A program made the translations under genes and the position numbers. A model generated the notes under the pieces. The model made no database searches and was not told where the DNA came from. It saw nothing but the letters and a program-made list of their open reading frames with translations. From Candidatus Desantisiibacteriota bacterium (lineage in GTDB: Bacteria; JACRDZ01), in NCBI GenBank assembly GCA_016209155.1, contig JACQWU010000308.1, forward strand, positions 1 to 5,147: 5,147 bases of DNA, given 5' to 3'. Below, piece after piece: positions 1 through 5,147 of the stretch. The first letter of the stretch is position 1. Each line of letters opens with the position of its first letter.

Positions 1-748
1 CCACGTTATCTGTATTATAAATCAACTGGGCTGCTATAGTGATCAAAAAAGCGAACAGACTATAATTAGAAATAAGTTTCCACGTTTCCTTTTTAAATAA
101 TTTATAACTTATTACAAGCTCCGGATTAAGCTTATAAGCATAAAATACTCTGGCTATCTGACCCATTATATTTATTATAATCGTAATAATACTTAAAGCT
201 ACAAGTCCATAACCCATTTTAACAAAAATCACAATTAGTGCTGTCCTGGCAATAAGCATTCCAATCTCAACACCGCTATTAAAATCATATTTCTGATAAC
301 CCCATATAAGACCGCCAAAAGCTGCGAAAGGTAAATTTATGGCGAGATTCAGTCCGATAAAAATAAATGCTATTTTTGTTTCTCCGGCGTAAGCAGATTC
401 TATCTGAAATATTCTATCAAAATAATTAGCCACAATTAAAGTTATTGCAAGTACAATTCCACCTAAGATAGTATAAGAATAAAAACCTGTACTTGTAATT
501 TCATTTATTTTTTCCTGTTCCTTTTTTGCCCTGAACTCGGAAATATACTTTATTACTGCGCTTCTTATTTCAAAATTAACCAGTCCCATATAACCGGCTG
601 TCGATAAAATCAATGTCCATATTCCGTATATTGCATCTCCCATAGAATGCACCAGAAAAGGCATTAAAAAAAAACTGGTGACTATTTGCAAAAAATAGTA
701 AGCCCAGTTCGAAAAAACATTCTTAATTATTTGCGAAGAAGTACTCAT
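1..748 (-). CDS. Polysaccharide (Wzx/MOP-type) flippase, C-terminus cut off by window edge
   Basis: This is an integral inner-membrane protein that likely flips lipid-linked oligosaccharides across the membrane. Only the first 249 residues are in the window; family members usually run to about 420-500. Translation shows hydrophobic segments near residues 13-34, 41-58, 88-110, 125-148, 160-177, 180-198 and 230-245. A short basic loop around 66-80 (YISEFRAKKEQEK) is typical of this family. Near the cut end 'YNTDNV' matches the 'TDnvviG' pattern common in polysaccharide biosynthesis proteins. I chose the ATG at 746-748 because AAGGA (754-758) sits 5 bases upstream. An in-frame ATG at 764-766 would overlap the previous stop as ATGA but has no well-spaced ribosome binding site. 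It is the fourth gene of the minus-strand operon, 14 bases after the DHS-like gene. No frame interruption is seen. The superfamily is fairly sure; the glycan substrate is unknown. Confidence 0.85.
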   Translation of the reverse strand, partial: MSTSSQIIKNVFSNWAYYFLQIVTSFFLMPFLVHSMGDAIYGIWTLILSTAGYMGLVNFEIRSAVIKYISEFRAKKEQEKINEITSTGFYSYTILGGIVLAITLIVANYFDRIFQIESAYAGETKIAFIFIGLNLAINLPFAAFGGLIWGYQKYDFNSGVEIGMLIARTALIVIFVKMGYGLVALSIITIIINIMGQIARVFYAYKLNPELVISYKLFKKETWKLISNYSLFAFLITIAAQLIYNTDNV

Positions 749-753
749 TGTTT

Positions 754-758
754 TCCTT
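754..758 (-). promoter_or_regulatory. Ribosome binding site of the flippase gene
   Basis: AAGGA on the minus strand lies 5 bases before the ATG at 746-748. It decides between that start and the ATG at 764-766, which would add six residues (MKIRKT). Confidence 0.6.
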
Positions 759-762
759 ATTT

Positions 763-1707
763 TCATATTCCCATTTTTACATTAACAGCATTAACCAAAA
801 GAGGAATCATTATTTCATGATAACCGCAGAAATAATATCCTTTTCCTCCATATGCGGTAGGTCTTGAAAGAACATTTACTTCCGGACGATAATGTCTTAT
901 CATATCAAAATTTGCCGCGGTAAATTTGTTTATTTTAATACCAAGATTTCTGGTTATTGTAATAGCTTTTAAAAATACCTCGGGCAGCATTACCGATGAA
1001 CCGAAATTAATTACTACACCGCCTTCTAAATTTACAAGGCAGGAAGCAAAAGTCTTAAAATCAATATATGATGCCTCTCCAAGAACTTTCCCTTCCGCTT
1101 TCGGATGCTGATGAATAATATCAGTACCAATAGCAATATGGACAGTTACAGGGATATTATATTTTACTCCGGCAAAAAGAATGCTCATTTCCCTGTAAGG
1201 ATATTTATCTTTGCAAATTTTTTCACCAAGAGCTTTTCCCGCACCTAATCCTTTTTTTACACCGCTTTTAAGAGCATTATTAATATTAAAGCCTGTTTCT
1301 TCTGCCATTCCAAAGCTGCCATCTTCCAAATTATGTGCAACATCCTCTGATGTGCCGCCAATCATTGCTATCTCAAAATCATGAATAGCTCCTGCTCCGT
1401 TTAAAGCAACACAACTTAATATTCCATTCTTCATCAAATCTATGATGAGCGGACTTAATCCGCATTTAATGACATGTGCTCCCATCATAAAAATAACAGA
1501 TCTTCTATTTTTATGTGCATGAACTATATCCGCTACAAGCTGACGAAAATTTTCACCTGCAAAAATATAAGGTAATGAATCAATAAATTCCTGAAAAGAA
1601 GGATTTATACCGCAGACTTTTGAAAAATCCTTTACTGATGTTTTATTTTTTCGATCTTTTATCGGATAAGTTTTTATTTTAGAAAAATCAAGCATTTTTG
1701 TTTCCAT
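763..1707 (-). CDS. Deoxyhypusine synthase-fold family protein, function unknown
   Basis: This 314-residue cytoplasmic protein has no signal or membrane segment. It resembles the deoxyhypusine synthase (DHS) fold, an NAD-dependent aminobutyl-transferase family. Visible blocks are GAHVIKCGLSP (76-86), ALNGAGAIHDFE (101-112, where DHS has TAGGVEEDF), GGTSEDV (117-123), FGMAEETG (132-139), HIAIGTDIIHQHP (190-202), EGGVVINFGSSVMLPEVF (228-245, where DHS has GGGVVKHH), RHYRPEVNV (271-279), and RP-6-K ending at K289, followed by IPLLV (301-305). K289 falls where human DHS has its catalytic Lys329 (WGKI, then FPLLV). The KHH motif and the Glu of VEED are not kept. Most bacteria lack eIF5A, so true hypusine formation is unlikely. 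A related polyamine or NAD-dependent reaction, such as homospermidine synthesis, is possible but unproven. The start has AGGAG (1712-1716) 4 bases upstream. It lies 14 bases after the DUF3108 stop and 14 bases before the flippase, so it is operonic. Fold moderately sure; activity unknown. Confidence 0.75.
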   Translation of the reverse strand: METKMLDFSKIKTYPIKDRKNKTSVKDFSKVCGINPSFQEFIDSLPYIFAGENFRQLVADIVHAHKNRRSVIFMMGAHVIKCGLSPLIIDLMKNGILSCVALNGAGAIHDFEIAMIGGTSEDVAHNLEDGSFGMAEETGFNINNALKSGVKKGLGAGKALGEKICKDKYPYREMSILFAGVKYNIPVTVHIAIGTDIIHQHPKAEGKVLGEASYIDFKTFASCLVNLEGGVVINFGSSVMLPEVFLKAITITRNLGIKINKFTAANFDMIRHYRPEVNVLSRPTAYGGKGYYFCGYHEIMIPLLVNAVNVKMGI

Positions 1708-2117
1708 AATTCTCCTATATATTATTTATATTCGACCAATTGAATCGCTACTGCTCCTATCAAAACACCGCTTCTTATTAATACCGGTATTTTTTTATCA
1801 TCATCCGTTACCCAAACAAAAAATTCACCTTTATGCTTAAATAATCCGCTTGCCCCCAGTACTTTAGGTTCAATTTTAAAAGTATTGAAAGTTCCTGCTG
1901 GGACACGAATTTGTTCTTTTTTTATTACTTTGATTACCAGTTTAAAAACTTTTTCTCCGTCAAAAATATCAAAAGAAATATCTTTCCCGACTTCCATAGG
2001 GAGATTACGGAAATGATAGATTGCCGAGAAAGGGTCCTGAATAAATTTTGGTATTTTATACTTTTTATTTTTACGAATAGCCTCTCCATTTACATAATCA
2101 AATTTAATTATTTTTCG

Positions 2118-2120
2118 CTA
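2118..2120 (-). other. In-frame amber codon inside the DUF3108 gene
   Basis: TAG replaces codon 119, in context ATT TAG CGA. It sits between EGNF and IIKFDY, at a variable polar position as I recall the family pattern. One substitution from AAG, CAG or TCG would produce it. The five complete frames here end in TGA (HDOD, DHS-like, SurE) or TAA (DUF3108, Pcm); none uses TAG. Confidence 0.85.
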
Positions 2121-2152
2121 AATGAAATTCCCCTCATTAAGATCTTTATCAT

Positions 2153-2169
2153 AAAAAAAAAAAAAAAAA
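2153..2169 (-). repeat. 17-base poly-T tract within the DUF3108 coding sequence
   Basis: Seventeen consecutive A on the plus strand read as T17 on the coding strand and encode most of the FFFFF stretch (residues 103-107). It is by far the longest homopolymer in the window; the next longest noticed is A10 at 3527-3536. At this length the downstream frame is correct, since the family spacing between VDQENF and YDKDLNEG is kept. Such tracts are prone to slippage in replication and to sequencing length errors. Confidence 0.9.
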
Positions 2170-2473
2170 TTTTCCTGATCAACTAAACTTATTATTTTAT
2201 CACGAACAGGATAAAAAAAAGACACATACTTTGAAGAAGTTGTTTCAGTAATGAGTTTATAATATTTTTCATTATTATTCAAGGTTGTATCATCTATTTT
2301 CATAACAGAATCACCGGCATAGAAATTCAACCAGGTTATTTTGTATATCATGCATTCCCCTACACGTATTGCGGATCTATCTGCTGCTGCAAAGATCTCT
2401 TTTTTTGAAAATATAATAAAAAAAAAGAGGTGTAAAATAAAAAGGATTTTTTGTAGGTTCGAAAATGGTATCA

Positions 2474-3316
2474 TCAATTAATATCCATCCAATCCGCTCG
2501 TAAGGACTCATTTTCATTCAGTATTTCCTGCAAACTAAAAACTATATTTTCTTTTTTTCTGTCATCAATTTCCGTTATTTTAAGAATATCATGTTTAATA
2601 GAATTATGACAAGAGTTAATTCCAAAACCAATTCCAAGCCTATTGCAAACAACATCCGCAAAAACCACAATAGACACCAATTTAGAATTATAACAAGACT
2701 CAGATGGATTATGATGAAAAGCAATTACATCTATAAGACTTAATGGAAGTCCCCAGTACTCCGCTACTTTCCTGCCTATTTCAATATGTGTAGTATTAAA
2801 TAAGGACTTTTCAGCTTCAAGAAAAGATATTTTATTTTTCATTACTTTTTTAACTATTTTAGAAAAATGTTCGGGGAAATACTGTGCAAGTATCATTTCC
2901 CCAAAATCATGTATTAAACCTGCCGTATAAGCGATTTCTCCCATCTCTTCGTCAATCTCTTGTGCAATAATTCTGCTTAAATAAGCAGAAGCAATAGCAT
3001 GTTCCCAAATAAATCCTTCATATGGGGAATAACTGCGGATATGCGCATTAGGAAAAGAATTTATCAATGCTTTTTGAATATTTTCAGCGCCCAGAAAAGT
3101 GCAGGCTTTATCAATAGAATCAATTTTTTCAAAAGACTTGAAAAAATTGTTGGCATAATTTAAAAGTGATAATGTTATCGCGGGATCTATAGAAATCACT
3201 TCTGCCATATCGTGTAAATCTACTGTTGGATAATTAAACAATTCCTGCATTTTATTTGCCGAATCAGGAAGAGGAGTCAGACATTCAATCTTCTTAATTC
3301 CTTCTAATATTTCCAT
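2474..3316 (-). CDS. HDOD-domain (HD-related output domain) protein
   Basis: This 280-residue soluble protein is a stand-alone HDOD domain, a signalling-output relative of HD phosphohydrolases. Residues about 8-200 carry the family pattern: LTPLPDSANKMQELF (13-27), a helical section with ISIDPAITLSLLNYAN (41-56), the IDSIDKACTFLGAENIQ block (65-81), then WEHAIASAYLS (104-114), TAGLIHDFGEMIL (131-143), THIEIGRKVAEYWGLP (176-191) and IAFHHNP (198-204). A possible metal set is retained: H106, H136-D137, H177, H201/H202 and D221. The usual Lys after HDxG in HD-GYP enzymes is Glu140. No receiver or sensor domain is attached. The start ATG at 3314-3316 has AGGAG (3324-3328) 7 bases upstream, and a strong promoter lies just beyond. 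It is the first gene of the minus-strand operon and its stop overlaps the DUF3108 start by one base. Family assignment is firm; whether it is an enzyme or a binding module is unknown. Confidence 0.9.
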   Translation of the reverse strand: MEILEGIKKIECLTPLPDSANKMQELFNYPTVDLHDMAEVISIDPAITLSLLNYANNFFKSFEKIDSIDKACTFLGAENIQKALINSFPNAHIRSYSPYEGFIWEHAIASAYLSRIIAQEIDEEMGEIAYTAGLIHDFGEMILAQYFPEHFSKIVKKVMKNKISFLEAEKSLFNTTHIEIGRKVAEYWGLPLSLIDVIAFHHNPSESCYNSKLVSIVVFADVVCNRLGIGFGINSCHNSIKHDILKITEIDDRKKENIVFSLQEILNENESLRADWMDIN

Positions 3317-3353
3317 TTAATATCTCCTCTGCATTTGCGGTAATGTCATTAAA

Positions 3354-3383
3354 ATACTAACATTTATGCAGCTTTCCTGTCAA
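3354..3383 (-). promoter_or_regulatory. Sigma70-type promoter of the HDOD operon
   Basis: On the minus strand a perfect -35 TTGACA (3378-3383) is followed after 18 bases by TAGTAT (3354-3359), preceded by TGT, which makes an extended -10. Predicted transcription starts near 3347, giving a leader of about 30 bases that contains AGGAG and leads to the ATG at 3316. Confidence 0.65.
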
Positions 3384-3421
3384 GTTATGGGAAAGACGGG
3401 CAATTAAAAATAAAATTGTTG

Positions 3422-3451
3422 TTGACGGTTAAACATCTTGTATGTTATTTT
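3422..3451 (+). promoter_or_regulatory. Candidate promoter of the surE-pcm operon
   Basis: TTGACG (3422-3427, five of six consensus bases) is followed after 18 bases by TATTTT (3446-3451, four of six). TGTTAT at 3443-3448 is an alternative -10 with a short 15-base spacer. Transcription would begin near 3458, leaving a leader of about 50 bases. The AT-rich background makes chance matches common, so this is weaker than the divergent promoter. Confidence 0.4.
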
Positions 3452-3454
3452 TTA

Positions 3455-3484
3455 ATTAATGCTTTCATATTACTATTCATTAAT
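3455..3484. repeat. Inverted repeat ATTAATG / CATTAAT in the surE leader
   Basis: Seven-base perfect arms (3455-3461 and 3478-3484) flank a 16-base spacer. The repeat lies between the candidate -10 and the ribosome binding site of surE, so it could be an operator or a weak leader hairpin. The arms are nearly all A and T, so chance is a real alternative. Confidence 0.3.
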
Positions 3485-3495
3485 ATTTCATAATT

Positions 3496-3501
3496 AAGGA
3501 G
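3496..3501 (+). promoter_or_regulatory. Ribosome binding site that points to an ATT start for surE
   Basis: AAGGAG is the only strong Shine-Dalgarno match upstream of the SurE frame. Seven bases after it comes the in-frame ATT at 3509-3511. No ATG, GTG or TTG occurs in the SurE frame between the upstream in-frame stop (TAA, 3491-3493) and the conserved VTNDDG motif. Confidence 0.75.
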
Positions 3502-3508
3502 ACAACTT

Positions 3509-4309
3509 ATTTTTTCTAAAAAAACCAAAAAAAAAATATATAATATTATTGTAACAAATGACGATGGCATTGATTCTCCGGGATTACATGATTTAGCCCG
3601 TGCTTTACAGCCCCTTGGAAATGTATATATAATTGCTCCTAAAGAAGAAAAAAGCGCTATCGGACACTCTGTTACTTTGCATTATCCTATAAGAGCAAAA
3701 ATAATAAAATCGAACAATGTTATATCTTTAGACGGGACACCTTCCGATTGTATCATTTTTGGTGTTTTGCATTTTCTAAAAGATAAAAAAATAGATTTAA
3801 TAGTATCGGGTATTAATCTTGGACCAAATTTGGGGGATGATGTTACTTATTCAGGCACTATAGGAGCTGCAATAGAAGGAACGCTTCTTAAAATACCTTC
3901 AATAGCTGTTTCTCTTGCCGGCAGAGTACATAAAGATTTTTCTGCCGCGAGTTCGTTCGCTAATAAAATGGCAGATTATATCCTGAAAAATGGACTTCCG
4001 CCTATGACACTATTAAATATTAATATTCCTCTTGAAAAAGACGATAATATTAAAGGTTATTTAATAACCCGTCAGGGGAGAGGGGTCTATAGAGATAATA
4101 TAGTAGAAAAGATTGATCCCCGCGGTAAAAAATATTTTTGGATAGATGGGGATGAACCAAGATGGGAAACCAAAGATAGCGGAGATACAGATTTTTACGC
4201 GATTGCAAATAAATATATTTCAATAACACCTTTAAAACTTGATCTTACCAATTATGAAATATTGGAATCAATGAGAGAAAAATTAAAAATAAAATTAAAT
4301 TATGATTGA
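3509..4309 (+). CDS. surE: 5'-nucleotidase SurE, apparently starting at ATT
   Basis: SurE is a cytoplasmic metal-dependent phosphatase that removes phosphate from nucleoside monophosphates (and often polyphosphate), linked to stationary-phase survival. From the ATT the protein is 266 residues, a normal length. It shows IIVTNDDGIDSPGL (13-26) with the metal-binding D18-D19, APKEEKSAIGHSVT (43-56) with S49, DGTPSDC (75-81), SGINLGPNLG (100-109) with the conserved Asn103, and YSGTIGAA (114-121). The C-terminal half continues with RQGRGVYRDN and DTDFYAI, matching the family. The first usual start in frame is a TTG at codon 57, which would delete the catalytic Asp pair and cannot be right. ATT 3509-3511 lies 7 bases after AAGGAG and adds a lysine-rich start (MFSKKTKKK). 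The stop overlaps pcm by 8 bases. Function is firm; the start codon is inferred, and an ATG misread as ATT is the alternative. Confidence 0.93.
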   Translation: MFSKKTKKKIYNIIVTNDDGIDSPGLHDLARALQPLGNVYIIAPKEEKSAIGHSVTLHYPIRAKIIKSNNVISLDGTPSDCIIFGVLHFLKDKKIDLIVSGINLGPNLGDDVTYSGTIGAAIEGTLLKIPSIAVSLAGRVHKDFSAASSFANKMADYILKNGLPPMTLLNINIPLEKDDNIKGYLITRQGRGVYRDNIVEKIDPRGKKYFWIDGDEPRWETKDSGDTDFYAIANKYISITPLKLDLTNYEILESMREKLKIKLNYD

Positions 4310-4946
4310 TTATTCCGGTTTACGAAATAAAATGGTTGATGAACAAATTATAAAAAAAGGCATTAAGGATGAACGTGTAATTAATGCAATGCGTAAAATT
4401 CCAAGGCATCTTTTTGTAAATGAAGCTCTGGCTCACCGCGCTTATGGAGATTATCCTTTACCAATAATTGAAAGCCAGACTATTTCACAACCCTATATGG
4501 TCGGTTTTATGACTGAGATGCTGGATACAGCAAAGACGCATAAAATTCTTGAAATAGGTACAGGTTCGGGTTATCAGACAGTAATTCTGGCTGAATTAGC
4601 TGATAAGGTCTATACGATTGAACGTTATAATACTTTAGTTGTAAAAGCCCGGGAAATATTTAATAAATTAAATTATAATAATATTGTAATGAAAACAGGT
4701 GACGGCAGCCTTGGATGGAAAGAATTTGCACCATTTGATAGAATTATAGTAACAGCTGGAGCACCTGTAATACCTGAAAAATTGATAAATCAGCTTAATC
4801 CAAACGGAAAAATGATTATACCTGTTGGAGATTATCATTTGCAAAAATTAATGTTTATTGAAAAAAATGACGAAAAAATTTCAATTAAAGAATTATCCGG
4901 CTGCATGTTTGTTCCACTTGTGGGTAAATATGGATGGAATCAATAA
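4302..4946 (+). CDS. pcm: Protein-L-isoaspartate O-methyltransferase
   Basis: Pcm methylates L-isoaspartyl residues in aged proteins using S-adenosylmethionine, starting their repair in the cytoplasm. The 214-residue length is standard. Diagnostic blocks are IPRHLFV (33-39), the substrate-loop motif ISQPYMV (61-67), SAM motif I LEIGTGSGYQT (83-93), the acidic ribose-binding IER (106-108), GDGSLGW (133-139), RIIVTAGAP (147-155), GKMIIPVG (169-176) and the C-terminal FVPLVGKYGW (203-212). The frame is intact and all key motifs are present. The start overlaps the surE end by 8 bases and has no recognisable ribosome binding site in the AT-rich stretch before it, so translation is probably coupled to surE. 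The stop TAA overlaps the next start by one base (TAATG). surE-pcm pairing is widely conserved and supports both calls. Confidence 0.97.
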   Translation: MIDYSGLRNKMVDEQIIKKGIKDERVINAMRKIPRHLFVNEALAHRAYGDYPLPIIESQTISQPYMVGFMTEMLDTAKTHKILEIGTGSGYQTVILAELADKVYTIERYNTLVVKAREIFNKLNYNNIVMKTGDGSLGWKEFAPFDRIIVTAGAPVIPEKLINQLNPNGKMIIPVGDYHLQKLMFIEKNDEKISIKELSGCMFVPLVGKYGWNQ

Positions 4947-5147
4947 TGAAATACTTTTCATTTCATAAAATCATTTTTTTATTATTAATATTTACTATAT
5001 TTTTACCAGCATGTCAGCGTAAATTAGTCAGGGCACAGAAATTTCCGGAAAAATTTTATAATGTTATACCTATTGATGCTTCAGGTGAATTTATTGTTGA
5101 ACATAATGAAAATACTATTAATATGGCAAAAAATGATGTTAAAATAA
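4946..5147 (+). CDS. Lipoprotein, probably NlpD-like with LysM, truncated by window edge
   Basis: The first 67 residues are visible. Residues 1-22 are a lipoprotein signal: a positively charged start (MKYFSFHK), a hydrophobic core IIFLLLIFTIFL and the lipobox LPAC with Cys23, which would be lipidated. The next residue is Gln, so outer-membrane sorting would be expected under the E. coli rule. Residues about 49-67 (FIVEHNENTINMAKNDVKI) can be aligned by eye with the opening of a LysM repeat (YxVkkGeTLwsIAkkynVsi), but the Gly and Thr-Leu are not kept. The start overlaps the pcm stop by one base, and in many diderms a LysM/M23 amidase-activator lipoprotein (NlpD) follows surE-pcm. Lipoprotein is firm; the NlpD assignment is inference from order and the weak LysM match. 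The M23 domain, if any, would lie outside the window. Confidence 0.8.
   Translation, partial: MKYFSFHKIIFLLLIFTIFLPACQRKLVRAQKFPEKFYNVIPIDASGEFIVEHNENTINMAKNDVKI

Larger units (their letters stand above)
1722..2474 (-). pseudogene. DUF3108 exported protein gene interrupted by an in-frame TAG
   Basis: The reading frame from the ATG at 2472-2474 to the TAA at 1722-1724 is continuous except for one TAG at codon 119 (2118-2120). Residues 1-30 form a Sec-type signal: a short polar start, a hydrophobic core LFILHLFFFIIF and a possible cleavage near FAAAD. The remainder fits DUF3108, a family of exported diderm proteins of unknown function. It has RVGECMIYKITWL (37-49), FFYPVRDKI (86-94), LVDQENF, EGNF just before the TAG and then, after it, IIKFDYVNGEA, IQDPFSAIYHFRNLP (145-159), VPAGTF and FVWVTDDDKKIPVLI. 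Both sides keep the same frame and normal family spacing, so this is a nonsense change, not a frameshift. Readthrough would give about 249 residues, a normal family length. The truncated 118-residue product would lose most of the domain. ATG 1995-1997 lacks a ribosome binding site, so a restart there is unlikely. The ATG overlaps the HDOD stop by one base (TGATG); a TTG one codon upstream is an alternative start. Sequencing error, real decay, or TAG decoding are all possible. Confidence 0.8.

Noticed and set aside
926-1111. 61-residue plus-strand open frame
   Set aside because: It lies wholly antisense within the DHS-like gene, has no ribosome binding site and no family resemblance.
1722-1997. 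Separate small gene starting at ATG 1997
   Set aside because: It is in the same frame as the upstream DUF3108 part, carries the C-terminal half of that domain and has no ribosome binding site, so it is part of the interrupted gene.
2118-2169. Frameshift at the poly-T tract as the cause of the DUF3108 break
   Set aside because: The N- and C-terminal parts are in one frame (2474 and 1997 differ by 477 bases, 159 codons) and the spacing of family motifs around the tract is normal; the only break is the TAG.
1911-2186. 91-residue plus-strand open frame ending in the poly-A tract
   Set aside because: It is antisense to the DUF3108 gene, is low in complexity (Phe, Ile, Lys) and is explained by AT-rich composition.
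3455-3484. The inverted repeat as a transcription terminator
   Set aside because: It has only A/T-rich 7-base arms with a 16-base loop and no following T tract, and it lies upstream of surE, not after a gene.
3677-4309. SurE beginning at the TTG at 3677
   Set aside because: This start would drop the VTNDDG metal-binding motif that is plainly encoded in frame upstream.
1-5147. CRISPR array, tRNA, rRNA, insertion sequence or riboswitch
   Set aside because: I saw no regularly spaced repeats, no transposase-like frame, no cloverleaf and no conserved rRNA stretch; both intergenic space and coding sequence are otherwise accounted for.

Overview
This is a strongly AT-rich window from a Gram-negative-type bacterium. 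A lipoprotein signal with a lipobox, a DUF3108 protein with a Sec signal and a Wzx-like flippase all point to a diderm envelope. Start sites carry good AGGAG-type ribosome binding sites. The gene set (surE-pcm followed by a lipoprotein, an HDOD protein, DUF3108, and a divergent bacterial deoxyhypusine-synthase-fold protein) fits an uncultured or deep-branching diderm lineage. I cannot name the phylum from the sequence alone.

Layout: two divergent operons share a 192-base intergenic region (3317-3508). The minus-strand operon reads right to left: HDOD-domain protein (3316-2474), DUF3108 envelope protein (2474-1722, interrupted by an in-frame TAG), deoxyhypusine-synthase-like protein (1707-763), and a polysaccharide flippase (748 running off base 1). 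Junctions are 1-base overlap, 14-base gap and 14-base gap, so co-transcription is very likely. A near-consensus promoter (TTGACA, 18 bases, extended -10) lies about 38 bases upstream of the HDOD start. The plus-strand operon is surE (3509-4309), pcm (4302-4946) and a lipoprotein gene (4946 running off the right end). This matches the order surE-pcm-nlpD known from many proteobacteria. The visible part of the lipoprotein ends in what looks like the start of a degenerate LysM repeat, which supports an NlpD-like assignment.

How the genes may work together: SurE (nucleotidase) and Pcm (isoaspartyl repair) are stress and stationary-phase housekeeping functions, usually coupled to an envelope amidase activator. 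The opposite operon joins a regulatory HDOD protein to an exported DUF3108 protein, a putative NAD-binding DHS-fold enzyme and a lipid-linked glycan flippase. This suggests an envelope or surface-glycan function, but that is inference from context only.

Main oddities: an amber codon interrupts an otherwise intact DUF3108 reading frame, with no TAG used as a terminator by any complete gene here. A 17-base poly-T tract lies inside the same gene. surE has no ATG, GTG or TTG at its true N-terminus, and an ATT sits exactly where a start codon should be. The DHS-like protein keeps a candidate catalytic lysine but has lost other DHS active-site residues.
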